From Saprospiraceae bacterium (lineage in GTDB: Bacteria > Bacteroidota > Bacteroidia > Chitinophagales > Saprospiraceae), in NCBI GenBank assembly GCA_027488935.1, contig JAIYAP010000007.1, positions 19,324 through 83,323 on the forward strand: a stretch of 64,000 nt of DNA. Direction: 5' to 3'. The stretch's first letter is position 1. Each line of letters starts with the position of its first letter. The translations under genes and the position numbers were made by a program. The notes below the pieces were generated by a model, which saw nothing but the letters and a program-made list of their open reading frames with translations, had not been told where the DNA came from and searched no databases. Shown here in pieces: positions 48,399 to 57,757 of this stretch.

Positions 48399-48523
48399 TC
48401 ATTGACGAAAAAAAATCTAACTTTTTGCAACGCCTATCAATTATTTACAAGCCAACGCAGCCGACAGTGCAAACAATTGCTTAAGTTTAAAACGACACAG
48501 CATCGGACAAATAGAAGCACGAA

Positions 48524-48667
48524 CCGATAACACGGGCTGGGCAAAAGTGGCGGTTCAGTGCTCCGCAGACACGTTTGTGGTTAATCAAACATTGGTTCTC
48601 CGCATCAATCCTGATAATTATCGGGATGGTGAAAATCGCTTCCTTCGCCAAGCCCTGAACGTTAGCA
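48524..48667 (+). other. attC-like site, type D copy 2
   Basis: ccgataacacgggctgggcaaaagtggcgg ... cttccttcgccaagccctgaacgttagcagc; near-duplicate of 28171-28317. Confidence 0.6.
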
Positions 48668-48760
48668 GCAATATAACCGAAACATTTTAAAACCTAGTCT
48701 CAAGTCATATTCTGAAACCTTTAATTGAAAAAATCAATCAATTTTTGTAAAAAAAACACC

Positions 48761-49111
48761 ATGAAAAAATTTCTTATTATCTCAATCGCAATCACAATGG
48801 CAGCATCAAGTTGCAAGGCCGTTTATTCAACAACGGCAATAGAAGCTAAGAAGAGTTTTGTATTGGGCGACAACGAACACGAAGCATTTGAAGTAACAAT
48901 AAAAAATATTTCAAAAGAAAATTTGGAATTATCGCAAATGCCAAATGGTGGAACAAAACAATTAATACAGGTTCTGAATGCTGCCAAATCAGCGACTATT
49001 AAAATTGAAAAAAATACAGCCTTGTATATTGAGAATAAATCTACCAGCAAAGCATCTGTAAAGTTAAATCTTCAATCAAATACGCACCTTTCTATGGGCT
49101 ATAAAAACTAA
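48761..49111 (+). CDS. Small secreted/lipoprotein of unknown function
   Basis: MKKFLIISIAITMAASSCKAVYSTTAIEAKKSFVLGDNEHEAFEVTIKNISKENLELSQMPNGG; lipobox-like ASSC. Confidence 0.6.
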   Translation: MKKFLIISIAITMAASSCKAVYSTTAIEAKKSFVLGDNEHEAFEVTIKNISKENLELSQMPNGGTKQLIQVLNAAKSATIKIEKNTALYIENKSTSKASVKLNLQSNTHLSMGYKN

Positions 49112-49394
49112 AATGGCACTACTACTTTTTGAATTTTGACAATTTATAAAAGAAGGTCTCCACAAAATACTGCAGGCTACATGGGGTTTTATTCAAGTTG
49201 GACTTGACAAACTAATGTGGGCCAATTGCAAAGCCAGGCTTTGGTTCGGGCTGGACAAACAACGTTCAGCATTAATTTACGGAACGCATGACATAGCACA
49301 GCGCTCCATCTTTGTTTTTTACAACCAAAGCGCGTCAGAAGATGACCAGCTCATTGTTGTGTACATTGGGGCTTTTGTTTAACAAAACACTGGG

Positions 49395-49528
49395 AGTTAA
49401 CAACAACGTGGGTAGGGTATCCAGTGCAAAATGTTCGGAAGTCGTTCCGTTCCCCCTGACACGTCGGAAGCGTTTCGAACGCTTCCGACGTGTCAGGGGG
49501 AACGGAACGGAGCGTACCGCGAAAACAT
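49395..49528 (+). repeat. Element A copy 3: hairpin repeat with different stem sequence
   Basis: Perfect 32-nt arms 49443-49474 / 49478-49509. Confidence 0.85.
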
Positions 49529-49566
49529 TCCGACACCTCGCGGCGGAATATTGGGCACTACGCATT

Positions 49567-49728
49567 TTATATTATTGCTGAAGTCACAAAGCGCTACATC
49601 TTTATTCAATCGATTCATGATCAGGCTGATAAGGTTAAAAATTGCAGATATTTGGAGGTTTTGGTGCTTCTGGTTTATCTTTGCGCGACGGACTGGACGC
49701 AACAAATACGCATATTTCCGTGTTATGT
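49567..49728 (+). repeat. Element B copy 4 (promoter-bearing)
   Basis: TTG 49652-49654, N21, TATCTTTG 49676-49683; right end tttccgtgttatg. Confidence 0.85.
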
Positions 49729-49817
49729 GGTGTTGTTAATGGCCACTAATTCACAACAAATTGAGCAATAGAATTAAATATAAAATCGAAAGGTCGAATA
49801 AGACCACAGCTGATATA

Positions 49818-50486
49818 ATGAAGTTCAATTCTAAAGAAGACGGAATAGAACTAACTTGTCATATTTCTAAACAATGCAATACGAATAACGTACCTGAGTT
49901 AAAAGAAAATTATGTCCTTTCTTTCCAATTTGATATCGACTATTTAGCATCATTTGGAAATCCATCTGTTTTACTTTTAGATAAAAAAGAAACAGAACTT
50001 TGCTGTAACGCTAAGCTAATTGTTTCTGAAATTTTGAAAACAAAATATACAGGACACTTAAAAAATATGTTAATTGAGGCTAAGGCAATAGAACTTTTTT
50101 TATGTGTGGTAGGTTGCGAATTAGAAATTGAAGATAAATGTGGAAGTTGTACGTTTTTAACCAACCAATACGAAAAAGAAAAAATTTATGCTGCAAAAGA
50201 AATATTACTAAATAACTTGGCATACCCGCCAATAATATCAGAACTTTCCCTTCAAGTTGGAATTAATCAATGCTACTTAAAGAAAGGATTTAAAGACATT
50301 TTTGGTACTACGATATATGCCTTTGTTCAAGAGCAGAGAATTATTAAAGCCAAACTCTTGCTCAAAACCACAAATAGTTCTGTTTCTGATATTGCTGAAA
50401 TGGTAGGATTTTCCAATGCAAGCAATTTTAGTAATGCTTTTAAAAACTACACAGGGATTTCGCCAAGTGAATTGCGAAATAATTGA
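49818..50486 (+). CDS. AraC family transcriptional regulator
   Basis: PIISELSLQVGINQCYLKKGFKDIFGTTIYAFVQEQRIIKAKLLLKTTNSSVSDIAEMVGFSNASNFSNAFKNYTGISPSELR. Confidence 0.92.
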   Translation: MKFNSKEDGIELTCHISKQCNTNNVPELKENYVLSFQFDIDYLASFGNPSVLLLDKKETELCCNAKLIVSEILKTKYTGHLKNMLIEAKAIELFLCVVGCELEIEDKCGSCTFLTNQYEKEKIYAAKEILLNNLAYPPIISELSLQVGINQCYLKKGFKDIFGTTIYAFVQEQRIIKAKLLLKTTNSSVSDIAEMVGFSNASNFSNAFKNYTGISPSELRNN

Positions 50487-50577
50487 TTTTCCTAAATTCA
50501 CAAGTCAATTTCCCGATTGGATAACTTCAACTAAATAATACGTTTCTACTTTTGCACGTGAATTTTAAAAGAGCAAG

Positions 50578-52812
50578 ATGCAAAAATTTGTATTATTTGT
50601 GGCATTCGTATTTGGATTTGTAGATACAATCCGTGCCCAACAGCAAGACACTACGCTTGTAACTACTTTAAAAGAAGTAGCCATAGAAGGTAAAAGAGTT
50701 GTACTCGAAAGGCTTCAAGAAGTTGAGGGGACTTCCTTATTTTCAGGGAAAAAGAATGAAGTGATTAAATTAGCCAATATGAATGCTAATTTGGCTACTA
50801 ACAATAGTCGCCAAATTTTTTCGAGAGTACCGGGTATCTCTATTTGGGAAAATGATGGCTCAGGAGTTCAAGTTTCAATAGGCGCAAGAGGGTTAAGCCC
50901 CAACAGAAGCTGGGAATTTAACACCCGACAAAATGGATATGATATCTCAAGCGATGTATTTGGCTATCCAGAAGCATATTACAATCCACCTATGGAAGCA
51001 GTTGATAAAATACAAATTGTTAGAGGTGGAGCCTCTTTACAATATGGTTCTCAATTTGGAGGCTTACTAAACTATCATTTGAAACGAGAAACAGAAAACA
51101 AGCCCTTTACTTTTCAATCACAAAACACAATAGGTAGTTATGGAATGCTTAGTAGTTTTAATGCTGTTGGGGGAAATACTTCCAAATGGAATTACTATGC
51201 TTATAATCATTACAGAAAAGGCAACGGTTGGAGAGCGCATGGACAATATGAAGTGCGAAACACCCATGCCTTCGTACAGTATAAAATCAATGCCCAAAAT
51301 AGTATATCAGCAGAATATACAAATATGGACTACGAATTACAACAATCAGGAGGACTTACAGATGCACAATTTGCAAGCAATCATCAACAATCGTTTAGAA
51401 AAAGAAACTGGTTTAGTACCCCTTGGAACGTCGGTGCGATAAATTTTGATCGTAAAGTAAATGAAAATCTGTCTTTTAACGTAAAAGTATTTGGACTAAT
51501 TGGCGAACGAAATAGTATCGGATTTATAGCCCCGGCAACTATAAACGATACGATAAACACAACACTTAAAGATTTTAATAATAGACAAGTTGATAGAGAT
51601 TTCTATAAAAATATAGGGTCTGAGTTTAGAGGATTATACAGCTATAATTTATTGAACAAAAAACACAATCTGGCTTTTGGAGCAAGGGTTTATCAAGCAA
51701 ATACCAAAAGAAAACAAAGAGGAAGCGGCGATACTGGCTTTGATTATAATACAACTATTATAACCAACAAATATCCAACAGCGCTGGATTTTACAACCAA
51801 CAACTTTGCACTGTTTGCAGAAAACCAATTTAAAATAACCGATCATTTTAGTATTACCCCTGGTATTAGGTATGAAAATATCGTTTCAGATATAAAAGGT
51901 CGTTTGTCTGTTTCGGGGACTACTGATGTAAACGCAACACCAAGTAGTATCAAACGAAATGTTATTTTAGGAGGTGTCGGTATGGAGTATAAACTGAAAA
52001 ATAACAATATTTATGCGAACTTTTCACAAGCATTTCGCCCAGTTTTATTTTCAGACATTACACCACCTGCCACCACAGACGTAATTGATGTCAACTTGAA
52101 AGATGCTAATGGATTTAATGCAGATGTAGGGTTTAGAGGCTCATTGTCTAACTTCTTGACTTTTGATATAAGTGCATTTTACATCCAATATAACGACAGA
52201 ATTGGGACCATTCGGAAGTTTATAGACAATGACCCAACAAAGGCTACTTATCAGTTTAGAACTAATTTGGGTAAGTCTTCAAATAAAGGAGTTGAGGCTT
52301 ATGTAGATTTTAACCTCTTTAAGGCTGTGAAATTAAATCCAAAAGCAGGAAATCTAAGTTTATTTGCAAGTTTAGCATTTATAAATGCTACCTATGATGA
52401 CTTCAAAACATCAAGCATTTCTGGTACTGCACCTAGTATTATTATCAAAGAAGATAACCTGAAAGGGAAAAAAGTTGAAAATGCCCCTAGTCAAATACAC
52501 AACATAGGTGTTACCTACTCAAATAACGGTTTTTCGACATCATTACAAACAAGAATAACAAGCGAAGTATTTACGGATGCTACCAATACCGAAGTAGCAA
52601 ACACCACTGCTACCATTGGCAAAATAGATGGTTACCAAGTGTATGATTTGTCCGCAGAATATGTTTTTCTTAAACACTACAATATTAGGGTTAGTATTAA
52701 TAATTTAACCGACACAAAATATGCAACGCGTAGAGCAGGCGGCTACCCAGGACCAGGCTTGTTGCCAGGGGAAGGACGGACATTTAATTTAGGGATTGGC
52801 ATTAAACTGTAA
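50578..52812 (+). CDS. TonB-dependent outer-membrane receptor (FecA-like)
   Basis: Plug ANLATNNSRQIFSRVPGISIWENDGSGVQVSIGARGLSPNRSWEFNTRQNG; C-terminal NIRVSINNLTDTKYATRRAGGYPGPGLLPGEGRTFNLGIGIKL. Confidence 0.92.
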   Translation: MQKFVLFVAFVFGFVDTIRAQQQDTTLVTTLKEVAIEGKRVVLERLQEVEGTSLFSGKKNEVIKLANMNANLATNNSRQIFSRVPGISIWENDGSGVQVSIGARGLSPNRSWEFNTRQNGYDISSDVFGYPEAYYNPPMEAVDKIQIVRGGASLQYGSQFGGLLNYHLKRETENKPFTFQSQNTIGSYGMLSSFNAVGGNTSKWNYYAYNHYRKGNGWRAHGQYEVRNTHAFVQYKINAQNSISAEYTNMDYELQQSGGLTDAQFASNHQQSFRKRNWFSTPWNVGAINFDRKVNENLSFNVKVFGLIGERNSIGFIAPATINDTINTTLKDFNNRQVDRDFYKNIGSEFRGLYSYNLLNKKHNLAFGARVYQANTKRKQRGSGDTGFDYNTTIITNKYPTALDFTTNNFALFAENQFKITDHFSITPGIRYENIVSDIKGRLSVSGTTDVNATPSSIKRNVILGGVGMEYKLKNNNIYANFSQAFRPVLFSDITPPATTDVIDVNLKDANGFNADVGFRGSLSNFLTFDISAFYIQYNDRIGTIRKFIDNDPTKATYQFRTNLGKSSNKGVEAYVDFNLFKAVKLNPKAGNLSLFASLAFINATYDDFKTSSISGTAPSIIIKEDNLKGKKVENAPSQIHNIGVTYSNNGFSTSLQTRITSEVFTDATNTEVANTTATIGKIDGYQVYDLSAEYVFLKHYNIRVSINNLTDTKYATRRAGGYPGPGLLPGEGRTFNLGIGIKL

Positions 52813-52819
52813 AATATAA

Positions 52820-53017
52820 CAGCACATAATACCGGCTTGTGAAAAACCTAAGTATTTAAAGCTTTTTTGTTGCTAAAGTAACGAAACGGTACATCTTGAA
52901 TCAATTAACTCATGATCAGGTTGATAAAGTTGAAAATTGTAGATACTTGGAGCTTTGGTGCTTCTGGTTTATCTTTGCTAGACAGATGTGGCAAGTAGGC
53001 ATATTTATGAGTTACCT
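52820..53017 (+). repeat. Element B copy 5 (promoter-bearing)
   Basis: TTG 52947-52949, N20, TATCTTTG 52970-52977; right end gagttacctgc. Confidence 0.8.
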
Positions 53018-53040
53018 GCTATGCTACGACAACAACAAAA

Positions 53041-53619
53041 ATGTACGACCAACTTAAAGCTCACACTTCTGAACACATAAAATTGACTGACCACCAGTGG
53101 GCAGAAATTATTCCATTATTTAAACCAATTGAAGTAACAAAGGGAAGTTATTTAATCAGAGAAGGACAAACGAGCAATTACATCTACTTCATCAATTCAG
53201 GACTTTTAAGAATGTTCTACCTAAAAGATGGAGAAGAAACTACTCGTTACTTCGCAACTGAGGGGTATTTTGCAACTGCATTAACAAGTTTTTTGACAAG
53301 AAAACCAACCGTTGAAAATGTAGAGGCATTAGAAAACTGCGAACTTTTGCAGTTGCATTTTGATGATTTGCAATTACTCTACAAGAAAGTGCCACTTTGG
53401 GAAACATTTTTTAGACAACTTTTAGAAGAAGCCTACATCATAACGACCAAACGCATTGAAGGACACATTACAAAGACAGCACAGGAAAGATACAATGACT
53501 TTGTTAGGTACAACCCAAGCCTTCTGCAACGAGTACCACAACAATACATTGCAACTTACTTAGGCATCACACCTGTTTCATTAAGCCGACTTCGTAGTAA
53601 AATTTCAAAGACAAAATAA
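53041..53619 (+). CDS. Crp/Fnr family transcriptional regulator
   Basis: cNMP fold GSYLIREGQTSNYIYFINSGLLRMFYLKDGEETTRYFATEGYF; C-terminal QRVPQQYIATYLGITPVSLSRLRSKI. Confidence 0.9.
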   Translation: MYDQLKAHTSEHIKLTDHQWAEIIPLFKPIEVTKGSYLIREGQTSNYIYFINSGLLRMFYLKDGEETTRYFATEGYFATALTSFLTRKPTVENVEALENCELLQLHFDDLQLLYKKVPLWETFFRQLLEEAYIITTKRIEGHITKTAQERYNDFVRYNPSLLQRVPQQYIATYLGITPVSLSRLRSKISKTK

Positions 53620-53693
53620 CGTTCTTATCATTTGATAACTTCCAACACAAAGCTGCTACCGACTTTTGCAACATCATTTTAAAAATTAAAAAC

Positions 53694-54530
53694 ATGAACT
53701 CAAAAGTTGTAATTACAGGCGGAAATAGTTTGGTTGGTCAAGCCCTAATTCCTGCACTCAAACAAAAAGGTTACTTTGTAACCACCTTGACAAGAAAGTC
53801 GTTTTCATCAAAAGCTGATGAGAATATAACTGATTGGATGAATTCTAACAAAGCAAAAGAAGCAATTAAAAGTGCTGATTTTGTTGTCCATCTCACAGGC
53901 GAAATATTTGCAAGAACGTGGGATGAGTTCTATCAGCCAAATGTAAAACCAACAGAGGTAATTGCCGAACAAATAAAAATTGGCAATGTAAAAAAAGTAG
54001 TTTTCCTTAGTTATCCAGGTGCAAATCCAAATTCAGACAACTTGTTTTTAAAATCAAAAGGACAAGCAGAAAAAATCTTAACTGATACCAGTAAGGACGT
54101 GGTAATTTTTAGAGTGCAAGCAATAATGCACAACCCTAACGAAAAAGGTCCTTTTGAAGATTATTTGACTTACAAAGGAACTGAACCGGTAAGAGTAATT
54201 GGAAATGGCAAAACACCTATCCACACCATTTACCAAGATGATGTTATTACTGCAATTTTAAAATCTTTGGAAGCAAATAACGAAGGGGTCTATGACTTAT
54301 TTAATGAAGTTATTGAACTGAACGACCTTGTTAAACTAATCAACAAAGGGCAAGCAATTAAACAAGCAAATACACCAATTTTTGTAGCACGACTTTTTAG
54401 TATGTTCAGCAAAAACCTTTCACCAACAACAGTAAACTTGTACAGCAGAAAACAAGTATTGATGGACAATACTAAAACAGTTAAAGACTTTGGTTTGACG
54501 TTTGTATCTGTAAAAAAACTATGGCAGTAA
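53694..54530 (+). CDS. NAD(P)-dependent epimerase, TIGR01777-like
   Basis: KVVITGGNSLVGQALIPALKQKGYFVTTLTRK...FVVHLTGEIFARTWDEFYQ...PVRVIGNGKTPIHTIYQDDVI. Confidence 0.8.
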   Translation: MNSKVVITGGNSLVGQALIPALKQKGYFVTTLTRKSFSSKADENITDWMNSNKAKEAIKSADFVVHLTGEIFARTWDEFYQPNVKPTEVIAEQIKIGNVKKVVFLSYPGANPNSDNLFLKSKGQAEKILTDTSKDVVIFRVQAIMHNPNEKGPFEDYLTYKGTEPVRVIGNGKTPIHTIYQDDVITAILKSLEANNEGVYDLFNEVIELNDLVKLINKGQAIKQANTPIFVARLFSMFSKNLSPTTVNLYSRKQVLMDNTKTVKDFGLTFVSVKKLWQ

Positions 54531-54550
54531 ACGTTGGACAAAAGCACAGC

Positions 54551-54682
54551 AGGTAACAGCGGTTTAGCGTTATGGCGGGTGAAATGCTTCGTTGACACAT
54601 TTGTACTATATTTGAACTGTGTGCTTCGTATCAACTTTTGTGGTGTAAATCCGCCACTACGCCAAGCCGCAAAACGTTCGTG
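54551..54682 (+). other. attC-like site, type C copy 3
   Basis: aggtaacagcggtttagcgttatggcgggt ... atccgccactacgccaagccgcaaaacgttcg. Confidence 0.55.
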
Positions 54683-54719
54683 GCAATGCAAAACGATAAC
54701 CTAACCAACGTCAAAAAAA

Positions 54720-55478
54720 ATGACAACATATCATATACTAAACGGAGACTGTTTGGCTGACCAATTAAAACAAACAAAAATTAATCAGGACTTTATTGTT
54801 TGTAGGGAATGCCTAATTGACGGTAATTTATATGCGGACAACATCGCTGACTTTTGGGCAATTCGAGCAAAATTTATAGCTGACACCTACAACGTTTCGA
54901 CCGAAGAATATTTTATTAAAACAGTAAGTGAATTTGAAAAACTAAAAAATCTACCTGACAATTCCGAAGTTTGTCTTTGGTTTGAAAACGATTTGTTTTG
55001 TCAGACAAATATGTGGTTTGTAATCTCAATTCTTGCAAATTACCCGAAACTTAAAATCTTTCGAGTGTTTCCGAAAATTGAAAATAATGCAGACACTTGG
55101 AAAGGCTTTGGAATTGCCAATGCTGAAAAACTTGAACAGGCTTATTATTCAAAAATTCAATTTACAGCCGATGACATTAAATTAGGAAAAAATTTATGGA
55201 TAGCTTACCAAAATGGCGACTTAGACAAACTTAACAAGTTAGCGAAATCCCAATCCGACTGTTTTGAATATTTAGAAGAAGTTTGTCAAGCACATATTGA
55301 CAGATTTCCATTCGACAAATCGTTAGGCAGACCTGAAAAGGTGGTAAAAGAAATAATTGAAACCAAGTCGAAAGAATTTCAAATTGTTTTTTCGGAATTT
55401 GCAGACAGAGAAGGAATTTATGGATTTGGAGATTTACAACTTAAAAACATATATGACAGACAGATGCACAGCCACTAA
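54720..55478 (+). CDS. DUF1835 domain-containing protein
   Basis: YHILNGDCLADQLKQTKINQDFIVCRECLIDGNLYADNIADFWAIRAKFIADTYNVSTEEYF...EVCLWFENDLFCQTNMWFVISIL. Confidence 0.85.
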   Translation: MTTYHILNGDCLADQLKQTKINQDFIVCRECLIDGNLYADNIADFWAIRAKFIADTYNVSTEEYFIKTVSEFEKLKNLPDNSEVCLWFENDLFCQTNMWFVISILANYPKLKIFRVFPKIENNADTWKGFGIANAEKLEQAYYSKIQFTADDIKLGKNLWIAYQNGDLDKLNKLAKSQSDCFEYLEEVCQAHIDRFPFDKSLGRPEKVVKEIIETKSKEFQIVFSEFADREGIYGFGDLQLKNIYDRQMHSH

Positions 55479-55604
55479 CACGGGTTTTGCGTCAGGCGGG
55501 CAGAAGTGCATACTTGGAGCGTTGTGCTTCTATTCAAGTTCAGTGCTGGTTGACAGTTTTGTGCTCCGAAACCCGCCCGAACGCCAAGCCCAAAAACGTT
55601 AGCT
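55472..55604 (+). other. attC-like site, type C copy 4
   Basis: ccactaacacgggttttgcgtcaggcgggc ... acccgcccgaacgccaagcccaaaaacgttagct; overlaps the stop codon of the upstream gene. Confidence 0.65.
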
Positions 55605-55842
55605 GAAACCCTACGACCTACTGCGCAACGATCAACCTGACCGCCATTGACCAAGCTTTTAACGGACGACTTACTGGACTTCTAACGTCTACGCTAAAAA
55701 AATAAATTTGTAAAAAAGCCCACCCACGCCAACGCACAAAACACACTTCCATTTTTTTGCTGACAAACAAAACCAACCCGAAAATAAATGAAAGCGTGTT
55801 TTCGTCAACGCTTTTGGTGCTTCGTATTTCTGCTCATTTTAT

Positions 55843-55880
55843 TGTGTGAATCATGTAACTTTTTGCCGGAATTGTGCAAG
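55843..55880 (+). promoter_or_regulatory. Shared motif site 3 (TGTAA-N16-TGCAA) upstream of alcohol dehydrogenase
   Basis: tgtgtgaatcatgtaactttttgccggaattgtgcaag; elements at 55854 and 55875. Confidence 0.6.
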
Positions 55881-55984
55881 GATAGTGCAGGCAAACAGCC
55901 ACACCTTTGTCCTGTGAAAATTCATTCATAAAGTAAACTTGGCACACATTAAACAATTACACTTACCAAACAAAATAGAGGAGT

Positions 55985-57166
55985 ATGCAAAATATAAATG
56001 GTCAAACAAGACGAAAATTTATTCAGCAATCATCCATGGTAGTTGCGGGTGTTTTGCTTCCAAACCCACTACAACTTTTTTCACAAATAAATAAATCAAA
56101 CAATATGAGTAAGAACATAAATTCAAAAGGATATGCCGGAAAAGATGAGCAGGGAAAATTAGTTTCCTGGAATTTCGAACGCAGACCAGTTGGCGACAAT
56201 GATGTTTTAATTGATATCAAGTTCAGTGGAATTTGCCACTCTGACATTCATACAATAAAAGGACATTGGGGAAAGCAGCAGTATCCACAAGTGCCGGGGC
56301 ATGAAATTGCAGGAATAGTTTCAGCATTAGGAAAAAATGTAACTAAATTTAAAGTTGGAGACAAAGCTGGCGTGGGTTGTATGGTAAGTAGTTGTATGCA
56401 ATGCGAGCGTTGTAAAAATGGCGAAGAGCAACATTGCGAAACCACAGGTATGGTAGGCACATACGGTGCTCCCGAAAAATCATCACCAACAGGAATAACA
56501 CAAGGTGGATACGCTACGAATATTGTGGTGACAGAACATTTTGCTATCAAAATCCCTGATAACATAGAATTGCAATACGCAGCACCGTTGCTTTGTGCAG
56601 GCATTACTACCTATTCGCCTCTGATGAAAGCGAAATTCAAAAAAGGAGATAGTATTGGTGTAGTAGGCATTGGAGGCTTAGGACATATCGCAATTAAATT
56701 GGCTGTTTCAAAAGGTGCGGAAGTATATGCTTTCACTACATCCCCTTCAAAAGTAAATGACATCAAAGGTTTTGGTGCGAAAGAAGTAATTGTGGTGAAG
56801 TCAGTGGAAGATTTAAAACCCTGGAAAGGCAAGCTGGATTTCATGATTTCTACCGTGCCATATGCGTATGAAATGTCAGGTTATATTGATTGTGTAAAAC
56901 CGTATGGGTATTTCACACAAGTAGGGCTACCTATTAATGGAAAACTGATGATTAATAATACTAATATGGCTTTTAATCAGGTAAATTTCAATGGTTCGTT
57001 GATTGGTGGCATTCCCGAAACACAAGACCTAATGAATTATTGTGCAGAAAATAAAATTTATCCGCAAATACAAATTATCAAAGCCGAAGAAATAAATGAA
57101 GCATGGAAAAAGGTGGTGAACAAAGAAGCCCGTTACCGTTTTGTAATTGATGCAGCCACAATCTGA
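55985..57166 (+). CDS. Zinc-dependent NAD(P) alcohol dehydrogenase (YahK/AdhC-like) with N-terminal Tat-like leader
   Basis: TRRKFIQQSSMVVAGVLLP leader; GICHSDIHTIKGHWG, PGHEIAGIV, CQQ-type Cys cluster CMVSSCMQCERCKNGEEQHC, GVVGIGGLGHIAIKLA. Confidence 0.9.
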   Translation: MQNINGQTRRKFIQQSSMVVAGVLLPNPLQLFSQINKSNNMSKNINSKGYAGKDEQGKLVSWNFERRPVGDNDVLIDIKFSGICHSDIHTIKGHWGKQQYPQVPGHEIAGIVSALGKNVTKFKVGDKAGVGCMVSSCMQCERCKNGEEQHCETTGMVGTYGAPEKSSPTGITQGGYATNIVVTEHFAIKIPDNIELQYAAPLLCAGITTYSPLMKAKFKKGDSIGVVGIGGLGHIAIKLAVSKGAEVYAFTTSPSKVNDIKGFGAKEVIVVKSVEDLKPWKGKLDFMISTVPYAYEMSGYIDCVKPYGYFTQVGLPINGKLMINNTNMAFNQVNFNGSLIGGIPETQDLMNYCAENKIYPQIQIIKAEEINEAWKKVVNKEARYRFVIDAATI

Positions 57167-57188
57167 ACTAAAAAAAATAAGAAAAATA

Positions 57189-57329
57189 ATGATGGTAACT
57201 AAGAAAAAAAGTATCCCAAAACCAAAAGCTAAGCAGTCGAATGATCCATGCTGGGATGGATATAAAAAAGTGGGCATGAAAATCAAAAAAGGAGAAAAGG
57301 TGCCAAACTGCGTTCCTGAAAAAAAATAA
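57189..57329 (+). CDS. Small basic protein with CWxGYxxVGMKxKxGxxVPNCVP motif
   Basis: MMVTKKKSIPKPKAKQSNDPCWDGYKKVGMKIKKGEKVPNCVPEKK. Confidence 0.6.
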   Translation: MMVTKKKSIPKPKAKQSNDPCWDGYKKVGMKIKKGEKVPNCVPEKK

Positions 57330-57559
57330 TACTTCAGTAAATACAGTAAACGGCTTTGTTGCATGAACATTTTTTATTTCGTTTTTCATGATTCTGCCAA
57401 ATATTTCCAACAGGAGGCAGCGGTTCCGGGCTGGACGTTGTAAAACATCCAACCTGCACCAATCCCTGCCCATTGACGGCAAGGATAGTGACAATTATTA
57501 CCAATGATAACCCTCGTTGTTAATATGCATTGGGGCTTTTGTCTAACAAAACACTGGGT

Positions 57560-57689
57560 GTTCACAACAACGTGGGTGATCCTGTGTAAAAATGTTCAGA
57601 AGCCGTTTCGGCACCTCTGACACGTCGGAAGCGTCGAAAAAACGCTTCCGACGTGTCAGAGGTGCCGAAACGGGGAGCACCGCAAAAAC
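57560..57689 (+). repeat. Element A copy 4: hairpin repeat at right edge of accessory region
   Basis: Perfect 31-nt arms 57603-57633 / 57643-57673. Confidence 0.85.
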
Positions 57690-57691
57690 AA

Positions 57692-57733
57692 ACACCCCAG
57701 ATGCCTTCAACAACATCCGGGGTGTTTTTTTAT
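57692..57733. terminator. Terminator hairpin next to aspS
   Basis: acaccccagatg ccttcaacaa catccggggtgttttttta. Confidence 0.7.
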
Positions 57734-57757
57734 ATAAATCTAATCCGTTGCAGGAAT

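Noticed and set aside
49312-49581. ORFs across the element A hairpin (49312-49581, 49335-49565, 45053-45315, 57592-57807)
   Set aside because: Translations of an inverted repeat (RRKRFERFRR-type strings); not credible proteins.
26438-57690. Insertion sequences or transposon carrying the accessory region
   Set aside because: No transposase, integrase, relaxase or phage structural gene was recognised in any frame; the repeats are non-coding.
26383-57690. Classical class 1 or Vibrio-type integron
   Set aside because: No intI or attI seen, and core sites deviate from GTTRRRY at the third R; only an attC-like, integrase-less array is proposed.
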